DNA from: an uncultured Pseudobdellovibrionaceae bacterium
GTDB taxonomy: Bacteria; Bdellovibrionota; Bdellovibrionia; Bdellovibrionales; JAMPXM01
Length of the DNA stretch: 8,072 nt
Direction: 5' to 3'
Assembly: GCA_934277865.1 (NCBI GenBank)
Contig: CAKQVW010000124.1
Coordinates: 1-8,072 of the forward strand
The notes beneath the pieces were generated by a model that was given only the letters and a program-made list of their open reading frames with translations, was not told where the DNA came from and made no database searches. This document shows positions 1-6,332 of the stretch, one piece after another. Numbering within the stretch: position 1 is the first letter of the stretch; each line of letters opens with the position of its first letter. Made by a program: the position numbers and the translations under genes.

Positions 1-542
1 GTGACATCCAAAGCCGTGGTCGGCTCATCGGCAATCAAGAGTTCGGGCTCACTTGCAAGTGCCATAGCGATCGACACCCGTTGACTCATCCCTCCCGACA
101 GTTGGTGCGGATAGGCCGCCCAGCGTTCTTCGGGTGCGGGAATCCCAACTTCCTTTAAAAGCGAGAGACCGCGAGCCAGACGCGCTTTGGCGTCACGCAT
201 CCCCATTTTGATTTTTAGAACCTCTTCGATCTGAAAACCGACGGTGAACGACGGATTCAAACTCGACATCGGGTCCTGAAAGATCATGGCGATTTCGCGC
301 CCGCGAATGGCGCGATATTGATCTTCCGTGAGCGACAGAAGATCACGCCCCTTCCACGACGCGTGACCTCGGGCCACCGCTCCGTTCGGCAAAAGCCCCA
401 TAATCGAAAGTGCCGTCAGCGACTTACCAGAGCCAGACTCTCCAACGACACCAAGAGACTTTCCTTTATCCAAGACAAGATCGATCTCTCTTAACGGGCG
501 TGCACCGTGAATCTCAAGAGAAACGCCTCGAAGCTCCAGCAT
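1..542 (-). CDS. dppD: Dipeptide ABC transporter ATP-binding protein DppD (3' part cut by window edge)
   Basis: This is one of the two cytoplasmic ATPases that power dipeptide import through the DppBC channel. The first 180 residues are present and the C-terminal half lies left of the window. Visible motifs are Walker A GESGSGKS (residues 34-41), the Q-loop in IFQDPMSSLNP (Q89), the ABC signature LSGGMSQR (148-155) and Walker B LLIADEP (168-174), followed by TTALDV. QDPMSSLNP and PHQLSGGMSQR are typical of the Opp/Dpp family ATPases (usually about 325 residues). The ATG at 542-540 shares its A with the TGA of dppC (TGATG), and a GAGGAGG ribosome binding site sits 4 bases upstream inside the end of dppC. 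It is therefore almost surely translationally coupled. OppD is the main alternative name; the gene order and the strong Dpp likeness of its neighbours favour DppD. Confidence 0.93.
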   Translation of the reverse strand, partial: MLELRGVSLEIHGARPLREIDLVLDKGKSLGVVGESGSGKSLTALSIMGLLPNGAVARGHASWKGRDLLSLTEDQYRAIRGREIAMIFQDPMSSLNPSFTVGFQIEEVLKIKMGMRDAKARLARGLSLLKEVGIPAPEERWAAYPHQLSGGMSQRVSIAMALASEPELLIADEPTTALDV

Positions 543-1411
543 CAGGCCTCCTCACGAGTTTTTAGCTTCGGGTCGAACACATCACGCAAATGGTCGCCAA
601 GAAGATTGAACGACAAAATGACGATCAAGATGCAAAGCCCAGGAGCTGTCACCAACCATGGCTGACTTTCCACATACGCGCGCGAGTCCGCAAGCATCGT
701 GCCCCATTCGGCCATCGGTGGACGCGCTCCGAGTCCAAGAAAACCAAGAGCCGCCACATTGAGAATCCCCTCACCAAACCCCATCGTCCCCTGCACAAAG
801 ATCGGCGCCAGAGAGTTGGGAAGCAGCTCCATTGTGACAATTCGAAATCCACCTGCCCCGTAGAGTTTTGCCGAAAGCGAATAGGGTTTGGATTTCTCTT
901 CGCGAATCGTCGCGCGCACGAGGCGCACAACTCCAGGTACGGCCGTGACGGCCGCCGCGATCACCGCATTCACCAGGCTTGGCCCCAAGATGGTCACCAC
1001 CACGATCGCAAGTAGAATACTGGGGAGCGCCATCATGGTATCCATCAACCGCAAAACAGCAGCCTCGACAAGACCACCCTTCCAACCGGCAAGCGCACCC
1101 AAAACGACACCGATGACGAGGCTGAGTACCGTCACAGCAAAACCCGCCAAAAGAGAAATGCGCGCGCCGTAGATAAGCCGTGAAAAGAGATCTCTTCCCA
1201 CATCATCCGTGCCCAATAAAAACCGTGGATCCCATCCGTCTGAAAAGAACGGCGGAAGCGAGTACGCGCCCTCAAAGGTTTGGGCCGGATCATAGGGAGC
1301 GATAAGAGGTGCAAAGATCGCAAACACAGCGGTCACACCCAAGAGCGACATCGCGAGAATGATCAGTGGCCCACCGAGGCTGCGGCGGATTTTATTTAGC
1401 ATCGGCTTCAT
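542..1411 (-). CDS. dppC: Dipeptide ABC transporter permease DppC
   Basis: Inner-membrane permease subunit (289 aa) that pairs with DppB to form the dipeptide channel. An N-terminal membrane segment (about residues 13-38) is followed by a periplasmic stretch and the family hallmark GTDDVGRD (67-74). Further hydrophobic segments lie near 84-108, 115-142, 145-165, 205-228 and 252-271. The cytoplasmic EAA-type coupling loop that docks on the ATPase lies at about 178-200 (SAKLYGAG ... LLPNS). The end LGDHLRDVFDPKLK is typical of OppC/DppC proteins. I chose the ATG at 1411 because it overlaps the dppB stop as ATGA and follows a GAGAGG ribosome binding site by 7 bases. The open frame runs upstream to 1570, but that part lies wholly inside dppB and is not protein-like. 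E. coli DppC is about 300 aa, so the length fits. Confidence 0.95.
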   Translation of the reverse strand: MKPMLNKIRRSLGGPLIILAMSLLGVTAVFAIFAPLIAPYDPAQTFEGAYSLPPFFSDGWDPRFLLGTDDVGRDLFSRLIYGARISLLAGFAVTVLSLVIGVVLGALAGWKGGLVEAAVLRLMDTMMALPSILLAIVVVTILGPSLVNAVIAAAVTAVPGVVRLVRATIREEKSKPYSLSAKLYGAGGFRIVTMELLPNSLAPIFVQGTMGFGEGILNVAALGFLGLGARPPMAEWGTMLADSRAYVESQPWLVTAPGLCILIVILSFNLLGDHLRDVFDPKLKTREEA

Positions 1412-2436
1412 CCGCGACCTCTCGAACGCGGCGAAATCACGTAGTAGAGGATTTCGACAAGCAGACTTGTCACCAACACCACGACCGCCACCATGAGAAT
1501 TCCACCTTGGATGACAGGGTAATCGCGCGAGAGCACGGCTGACACCAACCAGCGACCAAGCCCCGGCCAAGAAAAAATCGTCTCCGTCAAAATGGCGCCA
1601 GTGAGGATGGTGCCCAGCATCAGTCCGATGACAGTCACCACCGGAATCAGCGCGTTTCTCAGCGCATGAAGTGCCACAACTCGGAATTTCGACAACCCCT
1701 TGGCGCGGGCCGTACGAACATAGTCTTCGCCCAAGACCTCAAGCAGACTGGAGCGAGTCATCCGCGCGATCACGGCAAGAGGAACTGTCGCCAACACGCT
1801 GGCCGGCAAAAGTAGATGATGGATCACACTTTTAAAGGCCGCCCAGGATTCGGCGAGGCTTGCCGGCATCAGCCAAGAATCGATCAGCAAGAGGCCAGAC
1901 CTCAACACCACATCGTGTTCGACGCCAATGCGGCCCGAAACCGGCAACCATGCAAGCTTCACGCTGAAGATCACGATGGCCATGAGTCCCCACCAGAAGA
2001 TCGGCATCGAATAAAAACTCACCGCTAGGCCCATCGAGAGACGGTCGAAAAAACGGCCGCGATGAAGAGCCGCAAAAATTCCAAGTGGCACACCGATCAA
2101 GGTTGCGAGGAAAAGGGCCGTGAGCCCCAGCTCCGCTGTCGCCGCCAGTCGCTCAAGAAACTCGGCGGCGACCGATCGCCCTGAGAGAATCGAAACACCT
2201 AAGTCCCCTCGTAAGGCATTCCAGACAAAGAGGCCATACTGCTCAATCAAAGGACGATCAAGACCGATGCGAGCTTTGAGTTCTGCGATCGCTTCGGGCG
2301 AAGCGCCGCGCTCGCCGATCAGCAACGTCACGGGATCACCGGGAACAAGGCGAATCAAGAAAAACGCGACGAGCGTAATTCCTAACAAAGTCGTCGCGAT
2401 CTGCCCTAGCTTAAAGGACTTATTGGCCAGCGACAT
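1408..2436 (-). CDS. dppB: Dipeptide ABC transporter permease DppB
   Basis: Inner-membrane permease (342 aa; E. coli DppB is 339). The N-terminal membrane helix (about 9-31) leads into the family motif RLVPGDPV (29-36) and GERGASPEAI. A periplasmic loop carries GLDRPLIEQYGLFVWNALRGDLG. Membrane helices follow near 102-124, 135-160, 207-226, 262-284 and 311-335. The EAA coupling loop is clear: EDYVRTARAKG (237-247) running to HALRNALIPVVTVIG (257-271). TETIFSWPGLGRWL (284-297) is a strong DppB/OppB signature, and MTRSSLLEVLGEDY and YSMPIFWWG recall E. coli DppB closely. The ATG at 2436 lies 9 bases after the dppA stop with AGGGG just upstream. The stop overlaps the dppC start. Confidence 0.96.
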   Translation of the reverse strand: MSLANKSFKLGQIATTLLGITLVAFFLIRLVPGDPVTLLIGERGASPEAIAELKARIGLDRPLIEQYGLFVWNALRGDLGVSILSGRSVAAEFLERLAATAELGLTALFLATLIGVPLGIFAALHRGRFFDRLSMGLAVSFYSMPIFWWGLMAIVIFSVKLAWLPVSGRIGVEHDVVLRSGLLLIDSWLMPASLAESWAAFKSVIHHLLLPASVLATVPLAVIARMTRSSLLEVLGEDYVRTARAKGLSKFRVVALHALRNALIPVVTVIGLMLGTILTGAILTETIFSWPGLGRWLVSAVLSRDYPVIQGGILMVAVVVLVTSLLVEILYYVISPRSRGRG

Positions 2437-2445
2437 TCGCCCCTA

Positions 2446-4056
2446 TCACTTCTTCTCGACAACCACGCCGCCGAAGTAGTCCGTTCCAAATGGTGACATC
2501 GAATAGCCCTTCACACGTTTTTCCATCGCACGAAACGCCTTCGCGTGCGCGAGAGTCACCCAAGGAAGTTCTTTTTTGAAGACCTCTTGCGCCTTCATAT
2601 AAAGCTTGGTGCGAGCCGCCTGATCGGGCGCTTGGCGCGCCTCCGTCACAAGCTTATCGAACTCCTTGTTGCACCAGCGCGCATAGTTCGATCCGCCTTT
2701 GATGGCCGCACAACCGAGAAGCGTCCCCAGGAAATTGTCCGGATCGCCGTTGTCGCCAGTCCAGCCAATCAGAAGCATGTCGTGCTCGCCCTTGCGAGCC
2801 TTATCCAAGTAAGTTCCCCATTCGTAGGACACGAGTTTGGCTTTGATACCGATCGCCGCAAGGTCGGCTTGCATCATCTCGGCCATCTTCTTGGCGTTGG
2901 GGTTGTAGGGACGAGAAACCGGCATGTACCAAAGCGTCGTCTCAAAACCGTTCGGGAAACCAGCCTCCGCCAAAAGTTTCTTGGCGCCGGCTACGTCAAA
3001 GTCGATGTCCTTGATGGACTTATTGTAAGACCACATCGCAGGAGGAATCGGATTCACGGCGACGGTGGCTTGGCCTTGGTAGATCGCATCGAGATAGGTC
3101 TTACGATTCAAAGCTTTTGCAATGGCCTCACGAACACGGCGATCACCAAGCGGCTTTTTTTCGACGTTCAACGCAAGGTAGCCCACGTTGAGACCTTCTT
3201 GTTCGATGACGGAAAGTTTCATTTCTTTTTTGATAGAGGGAATGTCGAGTACCGAAGGCTCGGCCACAAACTGACACTCTCCACGCTTCAACTTTTGCGT
3301 GCGAACGCTTGGATCCGTCGTGATCGCGAAGATCAGACGTTCAATACTTGGCTTACCTTCGAAGTACTCGGCGTGCGCCTCGAAACGAATCTGCGAATCC
3401 TTTTCGTAACGAACAAACTTAAATGGTCCCGTTCCGACTGGTTCAAGATCGATTTTCTCGAGTGTCTTGGTTTTTTGAAGCTGTTCGCCGTATTCGGCCG
3501 AAAGGATCGAGGCGAAGTCCATGGCCATGTTGGCGATGAACGGTGTCTCCGGACGTGTCAGCACAAACGTCACCGTGTGATCATCGACTTTTTTCACGTC
3601 CTTTACGAGTTTATCCATCTCCATCGATGTGAAGTACTCGTAGACGCCGCCGTTCACCGAATGGAACGCATGGTCCTTCTTCATCATTCGATGAAAGGTG
3701 AACACGACGTCATCGGCATTGAGTAGGCGAGTCGGTTTAAAATACGACGTCGTGTGAAACGCGACATTCTTGCGAAGTTTAAACGTCACTTGGAGTTTGT
3801 CCTTGGACGTCGTCCAAGATTCAGCAAGCGACGGCAGTACTTTGGTTCCGCCTTTTTCAAAGTCGACGAGACGATTGTAGATCGTGCGCGAACTTGCGTT
3901 GAACGTTGGTCCGTCGGAACCCATTTGCGGGTTGAATGTGCGCGGACTTCCCTCCGAGCAATAAACGAAGGTCGATGCCGAAGCGGCCCCCGCGGAGATC
4001 ATCGATGCAAGTGCACCGGCGATGGCGAACATCCGTACAATACCTGAAGAATTCAC
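2446..4056 (-). CDS. dppA: Periplasmic dipeptide-binding protein DppA, GTG start
   Basis: Family 5 solute-binding protein (536 aa) that captures dipeptides in the periplasm and delivers them to DppBC. Residues 1-27 form a Sec signal peptide ending AGAASA, cut before STFVYCSEGSP. After removal, key positions fall on the same numbers that I recall for E. coli DppA: Cys6, Cys234, Cys422 and Cys435 (its two disulfides), Arg355 in MPVSRPYNPNA (binds the peptide carboxylate) and Asp408 in GWTGDNGDPDN (binds the amino terminus). Other Dpp landmarks are PVGTGPFKF, DPSVRTQKLKRGECQ and GLNVGYLALN. The start is GTG at 4056-4054 because GAGGAG lies 7 bases upstream and the signal peptide begins there. 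The frame is open up to an ATG at 4155, but that would place about 33 extra residues before the signal peptide. An ATG at 4032 would lose the positive n-region. First gene of the operon. Confidence 0.96.
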   Translation of the reverse strand: MNSSGIVRMFAIAGALASMISAGAASASTFVYCSEGSPRTFNPQMGSDGPTFNASSRTIYNRLVDFEKGGTKVLPSLAESWTTSKDKLQVTFKLRKNVAFHTTSYFKPTRLLNADDVVFTFHRMMKKDHAFHSVNGGVYEYFTSMEMDKLVKDVKKVDDHTVTFVLTRPETPFIANMAMDFASILSAEYGEQLQKTKTLEKIDLEPVGTGPFKFVRYEKDSQIRFEAHAEYFEGKPSIERLIFAITTDPSVRTQKLKRGECQFVAEPSVLDIPSIKKEMKLSVIEQEGLNVGYLALNVEKKPLGDRRVREAIAKALNRKTYLDAIYQGQATVAVNPIPPAMWSYNKSIKDIDFDVAGAKKLLAEAGFPNGFETTLWYMPVSRPYNPNAKKMAEMMQADLAAIGIKAKLVSYEWGTYLDKARKGEHDMLLIGWTGDNGDPDNFLGTLLGCAAIKGGSNYARWCNKEFDKLVTEARQAPDQAARTKLYMKAQEVFKKELPWVTLAHAKAFRAMEKRVKGYSMSPFGTDYFGGVVVEKK

Positions 4057-4063
4057 GGGACGA

Positions 4064-4069
4064 CTCCTC
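4064..4069 (-). promoter_or_regulatory. Ribosome binding site deciding the dppA GTG start
   Basis: On the minus strand GAGGAG is followed by TCGTCCC and then GTG (4056). The 7-base spacing is near ideal. It supports the GTG over the upstream ATG at 4155 and the downstream ATG at 4032. Confidence 0.8.
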
Positions 4070-4077
4070 TCAATGTT

Positions 4078-4110
4078 TGAGATCCTGCATGAGATCCTGT
4101 TTGAGACCTT
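4078..4110. repeat. 12-base-period tandem repeat in the dppA leader
   Basis: TGAGATCCTG occurs exactly twice (4078-4087 and 4090-4099), and a decayed third unit TGAGACCTT starts at 4102, so the period is 12 bases. On the transcribed (minus) sense the unit reads CAGGATCTCA. It lies within about 55 bases upstream of the dppA start, between the presumed promoter and the ribosome binding site. It could be a binding site array or a chance duplication; nothing in the sequence decides. Confidence 0.6.
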
Positions 4111-4122
4111 AGACGACTCCCT

Positions 4123-4152
4123 AGATTCCCCTTTGCCCGATTGGAAGGTCAA
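4123..4152 (-). promoter_or_regulatory. Possible dppA promoter
   Basis: On the minus strand TTGACC (4152-4147) is a good -35 match. With an 18-base spacer the best -10 is GAATCT (4128-4123), which is poor. The position, about 70 bases before the dppA start and just after ung ends, is sensible for an operon promoter, but the weak -10 keeps this tentative. Confidence 0.25.
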
Positions 4153-4177
4153 CACTCCTCAATATTGCAGAGCAGAA

Positions 4178-4894
4178 CTAGAGGCTCCAGTCGATTGGGC
4201 TTTCACCTCGAGAGGTCAGGTAGGTGTTGATCTTGGAAAACGGCCGGCTGCCAAAAAAACCTCGATGCGCAGAAAGCGGAGACGGATGCACACTCTCAAT
4301 CACAAGATGTTTACCGCGGTCGACGAACGCGGCTTTTTTCTGGGCGTAAGAACCCCATAAAACAAAAGCCACGCCCTCGCGCCGCTCGGCCACTTCGCGG
4401 ATCACACGATCGGTGAACAGCTCCCAGCCGCGCCCCTGGTGCGAGGCCGCCTGATTTTCGCGGACCGTGAGCACACTGTTGAGAAGAAGCACACCCTGGT
4501 CGGCCCACTTCTGAAGACACCCCTCCTTCGAACGAGGAATTCCGATATCGGATTCCATCTCTTTGAAGATGTTCACCAGAGAGGGCGGCAGCGCGACGCC
4601 CGTTCGTACGGAAAAACAGAGGCCGTGGGCCTGTCCCGCGCCATGGTAAGGGTCTTGCCCCAGAATCACCACGCGCACGCGATCAAAAGGTGTTGCATTC
4701 AAGGCCGCAAAGTATTCGCTCTTTTGTGGAAAAATGACTTTCCCATCGGCGTACTCCGCTTTCAGAAATTCACGCAGCTTTTTCATGTGCGGCTTTTCGA
4801 ACTCGTCACCCATCACGGTAAGCCAGGAGGAATCGACTTGAGGGGACTTCGAAATCGCGGAGGTTCTAGTTTTTTCAATCGTGGAGTTTGTCAC
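4178..4894 (-). CDS. ung: Uracil-DNA glycosylase, family 1
   Basis: Removes uracil from DNA after cytosine deamination or dUMP incorporation, the first step of base excision repair in the cytoplasm. With the GTG start it is 238 aa (E. coli Ung is 229). Diagnostic motifs are GQDPYHG (residues 79-85, catalytic Asp81), the uracil-specificity Asn in VLLLNSVLTV (Asn139), and HPSPLS (203-208, catalytic His and DNA-intercalation loop) followed by AHRGFFGSRPFSKIN. The start is uncertain. The frame is open to an ATG at 4951 (257 aa), while an ATG at 4813 would cut into the conserved N-terminal helix (SSWLTVMGDEFEKP). I prefer the GTG at 4894 because it gives a family-like length and because promoter-like elements at 4935-4964 would place the transcript start downstream of 4951. 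No start has a strong ribosome binding site. It is divergent from the HNH gene. Confidence 0.95.
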   Translation of the reverse strand: MTNSTIEKTRTSAISKSPQVDSSWLTVMGDEFEKPHMKKLREFLKAEYADGKVIFPQKSEYFAALNATPFDRVRVVILGQDPYHGAGQAHGLCFSVRTGVALPPSLVNIFKEMESDIGIPRSKEGCLQKWADQGVLLLNSVLTVRENQAASHQGRGWELFTDRVIREVAERREGVAFVLWGSYAQKKAAFVDRGKHLVIESVHPSPLSAHRGFFGSRPFSKINTYLTSRGESPIDWSL

Positions 4895-4934
4895 AGGCGA
4901 GATCCAAACACAGCGGCCAGCGCTCGCGCACTCA

Positions 4935-4964
4935 GTTATGCCGCTGGTCATTCGTCTAGCTCAA
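4935..4964 (-). promoter_or_regulatory. Possible ung promoter
   Basis: On the minus strand TTGAGC (4964-4959) and CATAAC (4940-4935) are separated by 18 bases, each matching 4 of 6 consensus bases. A start of transcription near 4928 would leave a leader of about 34 bases before the GTG at 4894 and would exclude the ATG at 4951. This is a weak match and could be chance. Confidence 0.28.
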
Positions 4965-5054
4965 ACCATTTCCTAACCGTGCTTCCGCAGTTCTGACTTC
5001 CTCCACCTGTTCTCGGTCAGTAGTCTTTGGACCAGGATCGGTGTTTCCACCTTT

Positions 5055-5071
5055 AGACCAACGGAGGGTCT
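5055..5071 (+). promoter_or_regulatory. Inverted repeat enclosing the ribosome binding site of the HNH gene
   Basis: AGACC (5055-5059) and GGTCT (5067-5071) are perfectly complementary and enclose the 7-base loop AACGGAG. The ribosome binding site GGAGGG (5063-5068), ending 4 bases before the ATG at 5073, lies across the loop and the 3' arm. The RBS fixes the start. The hairpin may limit translation, though a 5-bp stem is modest. Confidence 0.5.
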
Positions 5072-5072
5072 T

Positions 5073-5606
5073 ATGCGTTCGGGAATTCTTATGTCTCGTG
5101 TCTTGGTTTTGGTGCTGTCTATGTTTGCAGCATCCTTTTCAGTCGAAGCTCGAGAGGATTCGTGGGTCCTCGGAAGCGAGATCAACCTCGAAATTTCGGC
5201 GTTCCCCTTCACACCAGACGAAAACGTCACCACCGGATCACTTTGCTCAACCGGAGACTCGGATTTCGAAGAGTTTCGCTATGCCGAACAAATCCCTTAC
5301 TGCAAACGCTCGGTGAGTTCGTCCGACAAAGATCGAATTTATCAGCACTATGGTGTTCCGCAAAAATGTCGGAAGGAATACACCATCGACCACTTCATTC
5401 CGCTTTCGATCGGCGGGACCAATCGGTCCGACAATCTTTGGCCAGAACCCAAGTCGATCAAGGCCTTGCGAAAAAACTTGGAACTTGAACTCTTTCAAGC
5501 CGTCAGTGCCGGCCGCATGACTCAAGCAGAAGCGATCGCGCGCATCCGCGAAGCCAAGCTCAATCCGCCGATACGAAATCCCGGGCGCTTCAAGTTCTGT
5601 TTGTAA
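5073..5606 (+). CDS. Secreted HNH-endonuclease-type protein
   Basis: A 177-aa protein with a Sec signal peptide (residues 1-26, ending SFSVEA) and one HNH domain, so it probably acts in the periplasm or outside the cell. The HNH core is KCRKEYTIDHFIPLSIGGTN...NLWP (about 98-124). Asp106-His107 supply the metal ligand and general base, and Asn117 and Asn121 complete the finger as in other HNH nucleases. A C-terminal helical tail (LRKNLELELFQAVSAGRMTQAEAIARI) matches the small secreted HNH family in which this tail follows NLWPEP. Four cysteines remain after cleavage (58, 77, 99, 176), which could form disulfides and agree with export. The start at 5073 follows GGAGGG by 4 bases; an ATG at 5091 would also leave a signal peptide but has no RBS. 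Nuclease activity, by family, is nonspecific or unknown. It stands alone, divergent from ung, and no partner or immunity gene is adjacent. Confidence 0.85.
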   Translation: MRSGILMSRVLVLVLSMFAASFSVEAREDSWVLGSEINLEISAFPFTPDENVTTGSLCSTGDSDFEEFRYAEQIPYCKRSVSSSDKDRIYQHYGVPQKCRKEYTIDHFIPLSIGGTNRSDNLWPEPKSIKALRKNLELELFQAVSAGRMTQAEAIARIREAKLNPPIRNPGRFKFCL

Positions 5607-5621
5607 AATCAGATTGTACCC

Positions 5622-6209
5622 TCAGAAGACATACAAAACGGCCAGACTCGGATAAATGAAAGTCTTGTTGTAACTCACGGCCGAATAGGTCGTCGAATCA
5701 ACAAGACGTTCCGAGTAGGTCGCAGCCGAATAGTTGTACCGCACGCTGAACAACAAATTGTCGTCCAACGGCAGATTGTATCCGAGGTCGGCGTGCAGAG
5801 CGGTTCCCTTCCAGGTTTCCGAAGATCCCCCGCCGCCACTGTAAGATCCGGTGGTCACGATGTAGTAGGCGAGACCTAAGCTCCACGATTTGTCTTTGTC
5901 CATGAACCACAGAAATCGCGGTCCCATCTGAAGGCTGGAGTAGGTTTCGCTGGAAGTGGCCGAATCGGCAACCGAGTGCGAAGCAAATCCCCACCCGACG
6001 AGATATTGCCCCTTCTTATCGATTCGAAAGCCAAGCGCCCCTTCTAGAAAGGTCCGTCCTCGACTGACCGAGGAACCTGTTGAGCTTGTTTCTGACGAAT
6101 AAAAAACGTTCAACTCGAGCATGGCATCGGATTTTGAGGGAATCGTCGCCAACAACAGCGCGACCGAGATCCATGCAAGTTTCACGGCGTTCGATGGATT
6201 TAATTTCAT
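5622..6209 (-). CDS. Small outer-membrane beta-barrel protein, function unknown
   Basis: A 195-aa protein with a signal peptide (residues 1-29, ending SKSDA). The rest alternates polar and aromatic or hydrophobic residues in about eight strands (approximately 30-38, 53-63, 67-77, 89-102, 108-120, 132-146, 151-164 and 179-195). The strands are joined by Ser/Thr/Gly-rich loops such as TTGSYSGGGGSS. It ends in VLYVF, with the terminal Phe that the BAM machinery recognises. This size fits an 8-stranded OmpA/OmpX/OmpW-like barrel, but I cannot name a family. The ATG at 6209 is chosen because the signal peptide begins there. The frame extends to 6704, but the extension is Cys/His/Arg/Gln-rich and opposite the HAMP gene, so it is not coding. 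No clear ribosome binding site precedes 6209; TAAGAT 7 bases upstream could be a -10 for a nearly leaderless mRNA. The stop lies 15 bases from the convergent HNH gene. Confidence 0.82.
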   Translation of the reverse strand: MKLNPSNAVKLAWISVALLLATIPSKSDAMLELNVFYSSETSSTGSSVSRGRTFLEGALGFRIDKKGQYLVGWGFASHSVADSATSSETYSSLQMGPRFLWFMDKDKSWSLGLAYYIVTTGSYSGGGGSSETWKGTALHADLGYNLPLDDNLLFSVRYNYSAATYSERLVDSTTYSAVSYNKTFIYPSLAVLYVF

Positions 6210-6255
6210 GAAGACTATCTTAGACAGGAAGCGAGGACAGAACAATCCAGCACGC

Positions 6256-6267
6256 CCTAGGCCTAGG
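6256..6267. repeat. 12-bp perfect palindrome, possible operator
   Basis: CCTAGGCCTAGG is its own reverse complement and consists of two CCTAGG hexamers side by side. It lies in the 123-base divergent gap between the beta-barrel gene and the HAMP-domain gene. The centre is 28 bases from the next palindrome. CTAG-containing words are often rare in bacterial genomes, which makes the doubling notable. Confidence 0.6.
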
Positions 6268-6281
6268 CGCATGAGAAACTC

Positions 6282-6297
6282 TTCGCAAGCTTGCGAA
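6282..6297. repeat. 16-bp perfect palindrome, possible operator
   Basis: TTCGCAAGCTTGCGAA is a perfect dyad with no spacer. It lies 36 bases upstream of the HAMP gene start and 73 bases upstream of the beta-barrel gene start, in the shared divergent control region. A run of A follows on the plus strand, so a terminator-like look exists, but no gene ends here. A zero-spacer dyad is better explained as a dimeric regulator site than as an RNA hairpin. Confidence 0.6.
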
Positions 6298-6317
6298 AAA
6301 CATCGAGAATATTTGGC

Positions 6318-6322
6318 AGGAG
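6318..6322 (+). promoter_or_regulatory. Ribosome binding site deciding the HAMP gene start
   Basis: AGGAG is followed by a 10-base spacer and the ATG at 6333. It favours this start over an in-frame TTG at 6291, which lies inside the 16-bp palindrome and has no RBS. Confidence 0.6.
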
Positions 6323-6332
6323 ACACTATTTC

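Noticed and set aside
1412..1570. Longer dppC start at 1570
   Set aside because: The added residues lie inside dppB, are not membrane-protein-like, and the ATGA overlap with a ribosome binding site at 1411 explains the start.
2545..3726. A 393-codon open frame on the plus strand, antisense to dppA
   Set aside because: It lies entirely within dppA, its translation is rich in Arg, His, Phe and Leu without any recognisable domain, and it is explained by codon bias of the real gene.
4439..4996. A 185-codon plus-strand frame opposite ung
   Set aside because: It covers the strongly supported ung gene, has no domain and no ribosome binding site, and reads like a shadow frame.
5607..5621. Terminator between the convergent HNH and beta-barrel genes
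   Set aside because: Only 15 bases separate the stops, and I see no inverted repeat or T run in them.
6282..6300. 16-bp palindrome followed by a short A run as a terminator
   Set aside because: No gene ends next to it on either strand; both flanking genes start here. A zero-loop perfect dyad cannot fold to its full length as a hairpin.
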